Origin: Bacteroidales bacterium
Lineage (GTDB): Bacteria; Bacteroidota; Bacteroidia; Bacteroidales; UBA932
Reading direction: 5' to 3'
Assembly (NCBI GenBank): GCA_017400135.1
Contig: JAFPVJ010000007.1
Coordinates: forward strand, 1-64,000
DNA: 64,000 nucleotides
A program made the translations under genes and the position numbers. The notes below the pieces were generated by a model. That model ran no database searches. It was not told the origin of the DNA and worked only from the letters and a program-made list of their open reading frames with translations. Shown in pieces: positions 1 through 7,431 of the stretch. Numbering within the stretch: the first letter of the stretch is position 1; each line of letters begins with the position of its first letter.

Positions 1-57
1 AGATAAGGACTTTTTCTTTCTTCCCAAACTTTTTGGGATTTTTTTTAGAGAAATCCG

Positions 58-65
58 TAAATTTG
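58..65 (+). promoter_or_regulatory. -7 promoter box TAAATTTG
   Basis: Exact match to the Bacteroidota -7 consensus TAnnTTTG, ending 12 bases before the ATG at 78. A TTTG at 32-35 could be a -33 element, though the spacing (22) is slightly long. It decides the start of the first chromate transporter half: the upstream in-frame TTG at 33 would lie before the predicted transcript start. Confidence 0.6.
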
Positions 66-77
66 TTTTCCCGCTTT

Positions 78-629
78 ATGGACAGTCAAATCTCACTTGC
101 AAAAATCTTCGCCGTTTTCGCCAAAATCGGTGCTTTCACCATCGGCGGAGGCTATATGATGGTGCCCGCGATCCAGAACGAAATGAGCAAGCGGGGCTGG
201 ATCAGCGATGAGGAACTTCCTGACATCGTGGCCATCGCGCAGGGGGCTCCGGGCCTGCTCACGGTCAACATGGCCATCTTTGCCGGATACAAGCTGCGCG
301 GCGTCAAGGGCAGCATCGTGGCCACCCTGGGCAGCATCACCCCGCCCTTCCTGATCATCCTGCTGATCGCGATGCTGGCTACCAATTTCAAGGACAGTCC
401 CATCGTATACAAGATCCTCCAGGGCGTGCGTCCCGTCTCGGTCGCCATCATCGCGGCCTATACGCTCAAGCTCTCGAAGACCAATTGCCGGAACTGGTGG
501 CAATGGGCCATCGCCGTCGTGACCCTGGCGCTGGTCGCCCTGCTCAAGGTCTCCCCCATCTGGATCCTGCTCACGCTCATCGTACTGGCCGTCGCGCTGA
601 CGGCCTGGAAAGAAAGGAGGACGCGCTGA
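78..629 (+). CDS. chromate transporter family protein, N-terminal-type half
   Basis: A 183-residue integral membrane protein of the CHR (ChrA) family in its split, short-chain form. The hallmark FTIGGGYMMVPAIQ segment near the N-terminus and the following AQGAPGLLTVN segment are visible, then about four to five hydrophobic helices. In the family, monodomain CHR genes occur as adjacent pairs that form one antiporter; substrates are chromate or other oxyanions, often unproven. The start is placed at ATG 78 because the -7 box lies just upstream. The stop overlaps the ATG of the next gene (TGATG), so the two are translationally coupled. Family assignment is firm; actual substrate is not known. 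Confidence 0.88.
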   Translation: MDSQISLAKIFAVFAKIGAFTIGGGYMMVPAIQNEMSKRGWISDEELPDIVAIAQGAPGLLTVNMAIFAGYKLRGVKGSIVATLGSITPPFLIILLIAMLATNFKDSPIVYKILQGVRPVSVAIIAAYTLKLSKTNCRNWWQWAIAVVTLALVALLKVSPIWILLTLIVLAVALTAWKERRTR

Positions 630-1231
630 TGGACTTGACCCTGCTCCTCCTCGAAATCTTCTGGACCTTCTTCGTCATCGGGATGTTCACCTTCGGCGGC
701 GGCTACGCCATCATGTCCCTGATACAGGCGCAGGTGGTGTTCGGCAAGGCCTGGATTACCGAAGAGACCTTCATCGACATCGTCGCCATCTCCCAGATGA
801 CCCCCGGCCCAGTCGGACTCAACTGCTCGACCTACGTGGGCTATGAGGTGATGCGGGCGGCAGGATACGGCCAGGCGCTGTCCGTGACCGGTTCCCTGAT
901 TGCCTCGCTCGCCATCGTCCTCCCCTCCTTCCTGATCGTGCTGGCCATTGCCAAAGCCTACGCCAAGTTCCACGAAAACACCCTTTTCAAAGGGGCGATG
1001 AGCGCCTTGCGGCCGGCGGTGGTCGGTCTGATCGGCGCGGCCGCCCTCGTTATGATCTTTCGCATCTCGCTCGGCGGCGGGACCCCGGCCTTCACCCTGA
1101 TCCGGGAGAACTTCCCCGACTGGAAGAGCTGGGCGCTGTTCGCCGCGGCCTTTGTCGCTTCCTGGCGATTCAAGGCCGATCCGGTCGTCATTCTCCTGGC
1201 CGGCGCCGTGCTGGGACTCTTCCTTTATTGA
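629..1231 (+). CDS. chromate transporter family protein, C-terminal-type half
   Basis: A 200-residue membrane protein, the partner half of the split CHR transporter. It repeats the family signature (FTFGGGYAIMSLIQ, then ISQMTPGPVGLN) in an independent version, as expected for two inverted halves that assemble as a heterodimer. The ATG at 629 overlaps the preceding stop by two bases and has a purine-rich AGGAGG about 10 bases upstream. A longer in-frame extension back to 485 lies inside the first gene and is not likely to be translated. Six or so hydrophobic segments are visible, the last running to the C-terminal LFLY. Confidence 0.88.
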   Translation: MDLTLLLLEIFWTFFVIGMFTFGGGYAIMSLIQAQVVFGKAWITEETFIDIVAISQMTPGPVGLNCSTYVGYEVMRAAGYGQALSVTGSLIASLAIVLPSFLIVLAIAKAYAKFHENTLFKGAMSALRPAVVGLIGAAALVMIFRISLGGGTPAFTLIRENFPDWKSWALFAAAFVASWRFKADPVVILLAGAVLGLFLY

Positions 1232-1242
1232 AACGATTTTCC

Positions 1243-1250
1243 TATTTTTG
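1243..1250 (+). promoter_or_regulatory. -7 promoter box TATTTTTG
   Basis: Exact TAnnTTTG match 29 bases before the ATG of the GH20 gene. No convincing -33 element was seen. Confidence 0.55.
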
Positions 1251-1279
1251 TCTCCGGACTATAACATTCAAACACAGAT

Positions 1280-2944
1280 ATGCGTTCCAAGAGATTCCTT
1301 GCCGTCTGCGTAGCCTTGATGGCCGCCGTCGGTCTCATCGCCAAAGAGAGCGAACCCCTCCATGTCATCCCCTACCCGCAGAGCGTGGAGATGCAGAAGG
1401 GCAGTTTCAAGGCGCGCGGCGCCCAGTTCAACTGCGACCCGTCCGTCGATCCCTTCAGCCAGCGGGCCATCCGAGGCTTTGCCATCCAGCTGTCCAAGAT
1501 CAGCGGCAAGACCAGTTCGTTCGCCACGCCCATCGGCATCGCCAAGACCGTCCAGAACGGCACCGCCAAGGGATTCGCCTTCTACGGAGACCCGTCCCTG
1601 AAGAGCGGTGAATACAGGATCAACGTCGGCAAGAAAGCCGTCACCGTCGCCGCTTCGGACCGCTATGGATTCCTCTATGCCATCCAGACGATCAAGCAGA
1701 TGCTGCCCGTCGAGATCTACGGCTCCAAACCGGCCTCCGACAAGGTAAAATGGAATCTGCCCGCCGTCATCATCAAGGATGCGCCGCGCTTCGGATACCG
1801 GGGCGCGCACCTCGACTGCTGCCGCCATTTCTTCAGCGTCGCGGAGGTGAAGAAGTACCTCGACGTGATGGCGATGTACAAGCTCAACCGTTTCCACTGG
1901 CATCTGACCGAAGACCAGGGCTGGAGGATCGAGCTCAAGCGTTATCCCGAGCTGACCGAGATCGGCGCCTTCCGCAACGGCACCATGATCGGCAAGGACT
2001 GGGAGAGCAACGACGGCGTCCGCTACGGCGGCTACTACACCCAGGACCAGATCCGGGACATTATCGCTTATGCAGATGAACTCGGCATCACCGTCATTCC
2101 CGAAATTGACCTGCCCGGCCACATGGTAGCGGCGCTGGCCACGTATCCGGAGCTCGGCTGCGGCACGGGTCCCTACGAGGTGCGCACGACCTGGGGTATC
2201 GCGAAACAGGTCCTCAACGTCGGCAAGGAAGAGACGATGGTCTTCCTGGAGAATGTCCTGGACGAAGTGGCGGATCTCTTCCCGTCGGAATACTTCCATA
2301 TCGGCGGCGACGAATGTCCCAAGGATGAGTGGAAGAACAGCCCCGAGTGCCAGGCCAAGATCAAGGAACTGGGGCTCAAGGACGACGAGCATGGCACCGC
2401 CGAGCAGCACCTGCAGAACTATGTGACCTACCGGATGCAGAAGTTCCTGGAGAAGAAGGGAAAGAAGATCATCGGCTGGGACGAGATCCTCGAAGGCAAA
2501 CTCGAGCCCGGTGCGACCGTGATGTCCTGGCGGGGTGCGAAAGGTGGCATCCAGGCCGCCCAGGCCGGTTTCGACGTCATCATGACCCCCAACAGCCACT
2601 GCTACCTTGACTATTATCAGGCCGAGGACAAGATTCATGAGCCCCTCGCCATCGGCGGCTATCTTCCGATAGAAAAGGTATACGAACTGGAGCCGACCGA
2701 CCAGATCGCTCCGGAGAACCAGCACCACGTGCTCGGCGCCCAGGCCAATCTCTGGACCGAATACATTCCCACCCCGCAGCAGCTGGAATACATGCTCCTG
2801 CCGCGCCTGCTGGCCCTCAGCGAGGTGGCCTGGTGCCAGCCTGAAGTCAAGAATTTCGAGCGCTTCAAGCAGACGGTGATCTCCCACGAATTCCCCATCC
2901 TGAAGAGTCTGGGCTATTCGTACTGCCTCCAGATCGAGAAATAA
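1280..2944 (+). CDS. beta-N-acetylhexosaminidase, GH20
   Basis: A 554-residue secreted exo-hexosaminidase that would remove terminal beta-GlcNAc or GalNAc from glycans. Residues 1-20 form a signal peptide (MRSKRF... then a hydrophobic run). A GH20b-type domain spans about 25-150 and the TIM-barrel catalytic domain about 152-510. The paired catalytic acids are seen as HIGGDE, Asp344-Glu345, and the barrel starts with RGAHLDCCRHF, LNRFHWHLTEDQGWR. The GH20 length is normal. It is followed by a sulfatase on the same strand and faces a sialate O-acetylesterase, a set typical of mucin-type or glycosaminoglycan breakdown. The exact substrate cannot be told from the sequence. Confidence 0.95.
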   Translation: MRSKRFLAVCVALMAAVGLIAKESEPLHVIPYPQSVEMQKGSFKARGAQFNCDPSVDPFSQRAIRGFAIQLSKISGKTSSFATPIGIAKTVQNGTAKGFAFYGDPSLKSGEYRINVGKKAVTVAASDRYGFLYAIQTIKQMLPVEIYGSKPASDKVKWNLPAVIIKDAPRFGYRGAHLDCCRHFFSVAEVKKYLDVMAMYKLNRFHWHLTEDQGWRIELKRYPELTEIGAFRNGTMIGKDWESNDGVRYGGYYTQDQIRDIIAYADELGITVIPEIDLPGHMVAALATYPELGCGTGPYEVRTTWGIAKQVLNVGKEETMVFLENVLDEVADLFPSEYFHIGGDECPKDEWKNSPECQAKIKELGLKDDEHGTAEQHLQNYVTYRMQKFLEKKGKKIIGWDEILEGKLEPGATVMSWRGAKGGIQAAQAGFDVIMTPNSHCYLDYYQAEDKIHEPLAIGGYLPIEKVYELEPTDQIAPENQHHVLGAQANLWTEYIPTPQQLEYMLLPRLLALSEVAWCQPEVKNFERFKQTVISHEFPILKSLGYSYCLQIEK

Positions 2945-2960
2945 AGCGTCTCGCTTTTTT
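2943..2960 (+). terminator. short hairpin with T-run at the end of the GH20 gene
   Basis: AAAGCG, loop TCT, CGCTTT at 2943-2957, followed by more T to 2960. The stem starts inside the TAA stop. It resembles a weak intrinsic terminator or attenuator between the hexosaminidase and the sulfatase, whose ATG is at 2962. The stem is short (six pairs, half of them A-T), so partial read-through is likely. Confidence 0.4.
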
Positions 2961-2961
2961 C

Positions 2962-4515
2962 ATGAAACGCCGTTCGCTGCTATCCCTCGGCCTGCTGGCT
3001 GCGGCCACCGGCGCCTGGGCGCAGGAGAGGCCCAACATCGTCCTCTTCCTGGTGGACGACATGGGGATGATGGACACCTCCGTTCCCTTCCTGACCGATG
3101 GAGCCGGGAAGCCGGTCCGTTACCCCCTCAACGAACGCTATCGGACGCCGAACATGGAGCGGCTCGCCAAGCAGGGCACGCGTTTCTCCCAGTTCTATGC
3201 CCAGGGGGTCAGTTCCCCTTCCCGGGCGTCCCTGATGACCGGTCAGGATGCAGCCCGGCACCGGGTCACGAACTGGATCCGTAGCGAAAGCAACAACCGG
3301 GACGACTACGGGCCGTATGACTGGAACTGGGAGGGTCTCCGCAGTTCGGATTGGACGCTCCCCCGGATCCTGCAGGCCGTCGGCTACCGGACCATCCACG
3401 TGGGCAAGGGTCATTTCGGGCCCTTCGGCAGCGAAGGGGAACGGCCGGAGAATCTGGGCTTCGACGTCAATGTCGCCGGATCTTCCATCGGCGAGCCGGG
3501 CAGCTATTTCGGAGAGAACGGATATGGACTGATCCGCGGTACGCGCTCCCGGGCGGTCCCCGGCCTGGAAAAATACCACGGGACAGATACCTTCCTGACG
3601 GAGGCCCTGACGCTGGAAGCGAAGGCTCAGCTTGATACGGCCGTCGCCGCCGGGCAGCCGTTCTTCCTGTACCTATCCCACTACGCAGTCCATAATCCCT
3701 TCGAGACGGATCCCCGCTTCGCGGCTCATTATCAGAACAGTACGTACAGCGATGCCGCCCGCGGCTATGCCTCGCTGATCGAGGGGATGGATAAGTCCCT
3801 CGGCGACATCCTGGACCATCTGCAGGCCCTTGGCGTGGCGGAGAATACGCTGGTCATCTTCCTGGGCGACAATGGTTCCGATGCGCCCCTCGGAGGGGCC
3901 TCCGACATCGGATCATCCGCCCCGCTGCGGGGCAAGAAAGGCTCCGAGTTCGAGGGCGGCACCCGCGTACCGTGCATATTCGCCTGGGCGCAGCCCCGCC
4001 AGGATATTCCCGTCCAGCGGCGCTACCCGATACGCGAAAACTTCCTCTCTCTGGAAATCGCGACCATCATGGATATCTATCCCACGCTGAATGCGCTGAC
4101 GGGAGCCCTGCCTCCGCTCCCGCCGGCTTACATTGTAGACGGGGATCTTCTTTGGGGCCTGCTGGAGGGAAATCACGACCCCTGGCATAGAGACACTTTC
4201 CTCTGCCATTTTCCTCACGAGCACAGGGGCAGCTTTTTCACGACCTGGCGGCATGGGGACTGGAAACTCATCTATTATTATAACCCTGAGCATCCGGACG
4301 AGCCTCACTGCTCCCTGTTCAACCTGAAAAAAGACCCGTCGGAAAGCAACGACGTCCTACGGAAGCACCGGCGCATCGCCCGTCGCCTCCTGAAGGAGAT
4401 GACCGAAAGGCTGGAGCGCGAGGACGCCTGCTATCCCGTCGACTCCCTCGGCCGGACCCTCCGGCCTCAGAAGTCCGTCCTGAAAGGCCAGGCGGGAAGA
4501 CCCGCCGAGTTATAG
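2962..4515 (+). CDS. secreted sulfatase, serine-type
   Basis: A 517-residue alkaline-phosphatase-fold sulfatase that hydrolyses sulfate esters, probably on a sulfated glycan. The signal peptide ends near GAWAQ (residue 21). The metal site begins with NIVLFLVDDMG. The modified-residue motif reads S-S-P-S-R with Ser84 in the Cys/Ser position, so it is a Ser-type sulfatase that needs a radical-SAM maturase (anSME), which is not in this window. Other family blocks are HVGKGHFG, LFLGDNGSD and the C-terminal WKLIYYYNP. It lies 17 bases after the GH20 gene and its last 49 bases overlap the convergent esterase gene. Desulfation ahead of GH20 is the inferred role. Confidence 0.93.
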   Translation: MKRRSLLSLGLLAAATGAWAQERPNIVLFLVDDMGMMDTSVPFLTDGAGKPVRYPLNERYRTPNMERLAKQGTRFSQFYAQGVSSPSRASLMTGQDAARHRVTNWIRSESNNRDDYGPYDWNWEGLRSSDWTLPRILQAVGYRTIHVGKGHFGPFGSEGERPENLGFDVNVAGSSIGEPGSYFGENGYGLIRGTRSRAVPGLEKYHGTDTFLTEALTLEAKAQLDTAVAAGQPFFLYLSHYAVHNPFETDPRFAAHYQNSTYSDAARGYASLIEGMDKSLGDILDHLQALGVAENTLVIFLGDNGSDAPLGGASDIGSSAPLRGKKGSEFEGGTRVPCIFAWAQPRQDIPVQRRYPIRENFLSLEIATIMDIYPTLNALTGALPPLPPAYIVDGDLLWGLLEGNHDPWHRDTFLCHFPHEHRGSFFTTWRHGDWKLIYYYNPEHPDEPHCSLFNLKKDPSESNDVLRKHRRIARRLLKEMTERLEREDACYPVDSLGRTLRPQKSVLKGQAGRPAEL

Positions 4516-6509
4516 AGATTGCAGACCGGATTGTCGGCCCAGCCGTAGCGCACGGCCACCGGGTTCAGGACCTCCTGACTGGAAACGATGACGTACTGGG
4601 GCCCAAAGGGTTTCTTCAGCGGCACGATCTGAGCCACGGCCCAGTGCCAGACCCCGTCGGGACCGGCGATCTGGAAGCCGGTCGGCACGCCGCTCTCGGC
4701 CTGTTTCACCAGATCCAGATCCATCGCAGCCTTGCCGTAACGCGCTTCGGCGTAGGGACCGGACGGGCGGGTGCATAAACCCATCCCCACATCTCTGAAA
4801 CACAATTCGACGGCTCCGTCCTTGATTACATACGATAGAAGCCGCGGCCCGTCGCAGATCACTTTGGACTGATAATACCGCTTGGAGAGCGCCAGCAGGG
4901 CCAGCCGCTCCCCTGCCTCCTGCTTGCGCACCGGATGCACGTCTTCCGCTTCACCCAGATCGATGATACAGGCCTGCTCCACACCCTCTTCGTGAAGGGC
5001 CGTCAGCGACTGGGCCTCCCGAAGTTCCGCCCAGGTTGACTCGGCCGGTTCCGGAAGGACGGCGTGGTAATTCGCAATCTGCGTGATAAGGAAGGGGAAA
5101 TCATACCCCCAGGTCCGGCGCCAGTCCGTGACCATCGTCGGCATCAGATCGCGGTAGCGGGCTGCCCGTTCGGCATTGGACTCGCCCTGGTACCAGATGA
5201 CGCCCGCAATGCGATAGGGCGCAAGGGGTCTGACCATGGCGTTGTAAAGGACCGACATGCGGTTGGGCTCGCGGGCAGGATTCTGCGGGACATATTCGAA
5301 GGATACAGCCAATTGTACCTTCCATTCGTTGTCCAGCCGGATCTTGCGGCCGTCAGGGCCCTGGACAAAGAGTTGCTCCGCCGCCCCGTACAGGCCGCCG
5401 TCGCCGTGGTCGTCGGTGTTGCGCAGGGCAATGACGGTCTTGCCGGCATGTACCAGGCGCCCGGGGATGGTGTATTCGCGCGGCAGGTTCCAGACGCTGC
5501 CACTCCCCACGGGCTCCCCGTCCCAGTATGTTTCATCGAAATCATCGACGGGGCCCAGGCTGAGCGTCAGGTCCTTGCCGGCCCATTCCGCGGGAACGTC
5601 GATTCCCTTGCGGAACCAATACACGCCGTTGATTCCTTTCCAAAGGGTTTGGATCTTGGCGGGCAGGACGATGCCGGGCCAGTCCGCATCCGGCTGGGAA
5701 GGGCGCTCCCAGTGCTCCCGCAGACCCGCATCTTCTTCCCGCGCCTGGCGCATCAGGGCGTCGACGGCATCCTGGAAGGTCTGTTCGCGCGCGCTCTCCC
5801 CTTCCGCCATTGACTGCACTTCGGCCAGTTTTTCGCGCAGTTCGGGGAATTCCGAGATGGCGCCGGCACTCATCCAGGCCTCGATGATGGTCCCGCCCCA
5901 GCTGCTATGGATCAGGCCCACCGGGACTTTCAATTCCTGCTGCAACTTGCGGCCGAAGTACCAGGCGATGGCAGAGAAATTCCGCACGGTCTTGGGCGAA
6001 GAGGGCTGCCAGCCACCGAAATCGGCAGCAAACGACTCCCGCTCGGAAAGACCGGTGGCCCGGCTCACCTGCAGCAGGCGCAGGTCCGGATACTGACCGG
6101 AGGTGGCGATGTCCTCCTGGTTCAGGCGCACCGCCTGCCAGCTCTCCATCGGCATCTGCATGTTGGACTGGCCGGCGCAGAACCACACTTCTCCGATCAG
6201 GACGTCCTGGAGAATGACGGGCTCGACGCCGTCGTCAATCTTGACCGTATGCTTCTTGAAACTGCCTTTGGGAGTCGTGAGCAGGACGCTCCACCTGCCG
6301 TCGGCGTCCGCCTGCGCCGTTTCGGCTTTCCGGCTCCAGGATGGCTTGACGCTGACCGTCGCACCGGGCGCCGCCTTGCCCCAGACAGGCACCTCGGTCT
6401 GGCGCTGGAGCACGATATGGTCGGTAAACAAAGGATTGAGCTGCACCTGGGCCGAGACGGGAACCAGGGCCGCCAGAACCAGCAGGGAGAGGAAAAGCCT
6501 TTTCATCAT
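4467..6509 (-). CDS. sialate O-acetylesterase (SASA family)
   Basis: A 680-residue secreted esterase predicted to remove O-acetyl groups from sialic acids or other acetylated sugars. The signal peptide ends near VSAQ (residues 1-20/21). The SGNH-type nucleophile lies in FCAGQSNMQMP, Ser115, and a later GVIWYQGESNA block is also typical. A jelly-roll beta-domain between about 270 and 400 interrupts the hydrolase fold, as in many Bacteroidales members. The neighbours (GH20, sulfatase) fit mucin-type glycan removal. The last 49 bases overlap the end of the sulfatase gene. A TATTTTTG box lies 22 bases upstream on this strand. Confidence 0.92.
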   Translation of the reverse strand: MMKRLFLSLLVLAALVPVSAQVQLNPLFTDHIVLQRQTEVPVWGKAAPGATVSVKPSWSRKAETAQADADGRWSVLLTTPKGSFKKHTVKIDDGVEPVILQDVLIGEVWFCAGQSNMQMPMESWQAVRLNQEDIATSGQYPDLRLLQVSRATGLSERESFAADFGGWQPSSPKTVRNFSAIAWYFGRKLQQELKVPVGLIHSSWGGTIIEAWMSAGAISEFPELREKLAEVQSMAEGESAREQTFQDAVDALMRQAREEDAGLREHWERPSQPDADWPGIVLPAKIQTLWKGINGVYWFRKGIDVPAEWAGKDLTLSLGPVDDFDETYWDGEPVGSGSVWNLPREYTIPGRLVHAGKTVIALRNTDDHGDGGLYGAAEQLFVQGPDGRKIRLDNEWKVQLAVSFEYVPQNPAREPNRMSVLYNAMVRPLAPYRIAGVIWYQGESNAERAARYRDLMPTMVTDWRRTWGYDFPFLITQIANYHAVLPEPAESTWAELREAQSLTALHEEGVEQACIIDLGEAEDVHPVRKQEAGERLALLALSKRYYQSKVICDGPRLLSYVIKDGAVELCFRDVGMGLCTRPSGPYAEARYGKAAMDLDLVKQAESGVPTGFQIAGPDGVWHWAVAQIVPLKKPFGPQYVIVSSQEVLNPVAVRYGWADNPVCNLYNSAGLPAWPFRTDF
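4491..4506. other. GC hairpin inside the convergent gene overlap
   Basis: GGCGGG AAGA CCCGCC, a perfect six-pair stem with a four-base loop, sits where the sulfatase and the esterase genes overlap tail to tail. There is no T-run on either side, so it is not a classical terminator. It could slow polymerase or protect both 3' ends. Confidence 0.35.
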
Positions 6510-6531
6510 CGATCGAATTGTCTTGTCTTTT

Positions 6532-6539
6532 CAAAAATA
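6532..6539 (-). promoter_or_regulatory. -7 promoter box TATTTTTG for the esterase
   Basis: The plus strand reads CAAAAATA, that is TATTTTTG on the minus strand, 22 bases upstream of the esterase ATG at 6509. It is part of a divergent promoter region shared with the gene at 6569. Confidence 0.55.
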
Positions 6540-6554
6540 CGAAGAAAGATTGAC

Positions 6555-6562
6555 TATCTTTG
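6555..6562 (+). promoter_or_regulatory. -7 promoter box TATCTTTG, near-leaderless geometry
   Basis: Exact TAnnTTTG match whose last G is only seven bases before the A of the ATG at 6569. The transcript is therefore expected to begin at or just before the start codon. Confidence 0.6.
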
Positions 6563-6568
6563 CGTTGT

Positions 6569-6874
6569 ATGAAAAAAGTGAAGATCACCGCGGTTCGCAG
6601 GACCGAATATCCCGACCTGATGGCACGGTACGAAAACCCTATCGAGCATGCATGCGAGACCTGCCTGGGGCAGACTTGGATTTCAGTGGGCGGCCGGAAG
6701 CCGGAAGGCCTGTGCTCTGCCGCCTGGACTTCCATGCGTCCCTTCGTCCGAGCCCTCGCCCGCGGCGAAGGCAACTTCTACGACGGCTGGATGAAAGATC
6801 CCTTCAGCGCCATGATCAGCTGCAACGACGGCTTCCGCCCGGTCAGTTTTTATCTGGAAACGCTGGATCAGTAG
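6569..6874 (+). CDS. TIGR04076 family protein
   Basis: A 101-residue cytoplasmic protein of the small TIGR04076 family, whose function is unknown. The recognisable pattern is: MKKVKITAVRRTEYPDL at the N-terminus, CETCLGQ, PEGLCSAAW, PFVRALARG, WMKDPFSAMISCNDGFRPV. Four cysteines (in CETC, GLCS and SCND) are in positions that are usual for the family as I recall it. The start at ATG 6569 is preferred over an upstream TTG because the TATCTTTG box ends just before it. Its end overlaps the convergent repeat-protein gene by seven bases. Confidence 0.8.
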   Translation: MKKVKITAVRRTEYPDLMARYENPIEHACETCLGQTWISVGGRKPEGLCSAAWTSMRPFVRALARGEGNFYDGWMKDPFSAMISCNDGFRPVSFYLETLDQ

Positions 6875-7353
6875 CAATACAAAACCGTGTGCCAGACGGC
6901 CACGAACTCTACGATGGTCAGATATCCGTCCAGGGTGAAACGGACGTCTGAATTGTAATTGGACGTCCCGTCGTAGACCTTTCCGTCCCGGATATTGGCC
7001 AGGACGTCGGAATTGTAGATGGAGGTGCCCTTATAGATCTTCCCGTCGCGGATCGTCATCACGATGTCGGAGTTGTAGCTGGAGGTCCCCCTGTACACTT
7101 TTCCGTCCCGGACGGTGTACAGGACATCCGAGCGGTAGACGCTGGTTCCCTTGAATACCTGGTCCTTCCGGACGGTGCAGACGACGTCTGAATTGTACAC
7201 GGAAGTTTTCTTGTAAACCTTTCCGTCGCGAACGGTGCAGATCACGTCGCTGTTGTAGCGGCTCGTGCCTTTGTATACTTTCACATCCATGGGAGCAGCC
7301 TGGGTAAAGACCGATATAAGCAGTAATAATATGACGGCCAATTTCTTGAGCAT
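6868..7353 (-). CDS. secreted protein with six 20-residue repeats
   Basis: A 161-residue protein with a clear signal peptide (MLKKLAVILLLLISVFTQA). Residues 22-140 are six head-to-tail repeats of about 20 residues with the pattern [VI]RDGK[VI]YKGTSxYNSDVxxT. The regular Tyr/Asp/Gly positions suggest a stacked beta structure, with one strand pair per repeat. The last 21 residues (DGYLTIVEFVAVWHTVLYCY region) break the pattern and look like a separate cap. I recall similar repeat proteins in gut Bacteroidales but know no function. It lies alone, divergent from the lipoprotein island, with a TATCTTTA box upstream. Confidence 0.8.
   Translation of the reverse strand: MLKKLAVILLLLISVFTQAAPMDVKVYKGTSRYNSDVICTVRDGKVYKKTSVYNSDVVCTVRKDQVFKGTSVYRSDVLYTVRDGKVYRGTSSYNSDIVMTIRDGKIYKGTSIYNSDVLANIRDGKVYDGTSNYNSDVRFTLDGYLTIVEFVAVWHTVLYCY
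6934..7290 (-). repeat. 60-bp in-frame tandem repeats, six copies
   Basis: The coding repeats of the protein above are visible at DNA level as a roughly 60-base period (for example GATC/GGTC + GTCTGAATTGTA-like segments recurring on the plus strand). Copies have diverged by point changes but keep exact length, so the array could change copy number in frame by slippage or recombination. Confidence 0.85.
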
Positions 7354-7372
7354 GGTAACGGTGCGCTTGGGA

Positions 7373-7380
7373 TAAAGATA
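7373..7380 (-). promoter_or_regulatory. -7-like box TATCTTTA for the repeat protein
   Basis: Plus strand TAAAGATA reads TATCTTTA on the minus strand, one base off the consensus, 19 bases upstream of the ATG at 7353. Confidence 0.4.
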
Positions 7381-7392
7381 TGAAATTTTTCT

Positions 7393-7400
7393 TATTTTTG
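7393..7400 (+). promoter_or_regulatory. -7 promoter box TATTTTTG for the lipoprotein island
   Basis: Exact consensus box 31 bases upstream of the short conserved ORF at 7432. It is the only good box before the three large lipoprotein genes, so they may be one transcript. Confidence 0.55.
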
Positions 7401-7431
7401 TTCATTACTAATCAGCTATAACCAAACTCCT

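Noticed and set aside
6934-7290. Regular repeats with about 60-base period that could be taken for a CRISPR array
   Set aside because: There are no constant repeat/variable spacer units; the whole unit is coding and diverged, it has a continuous frame with signal peptide, and no cas genes are near.
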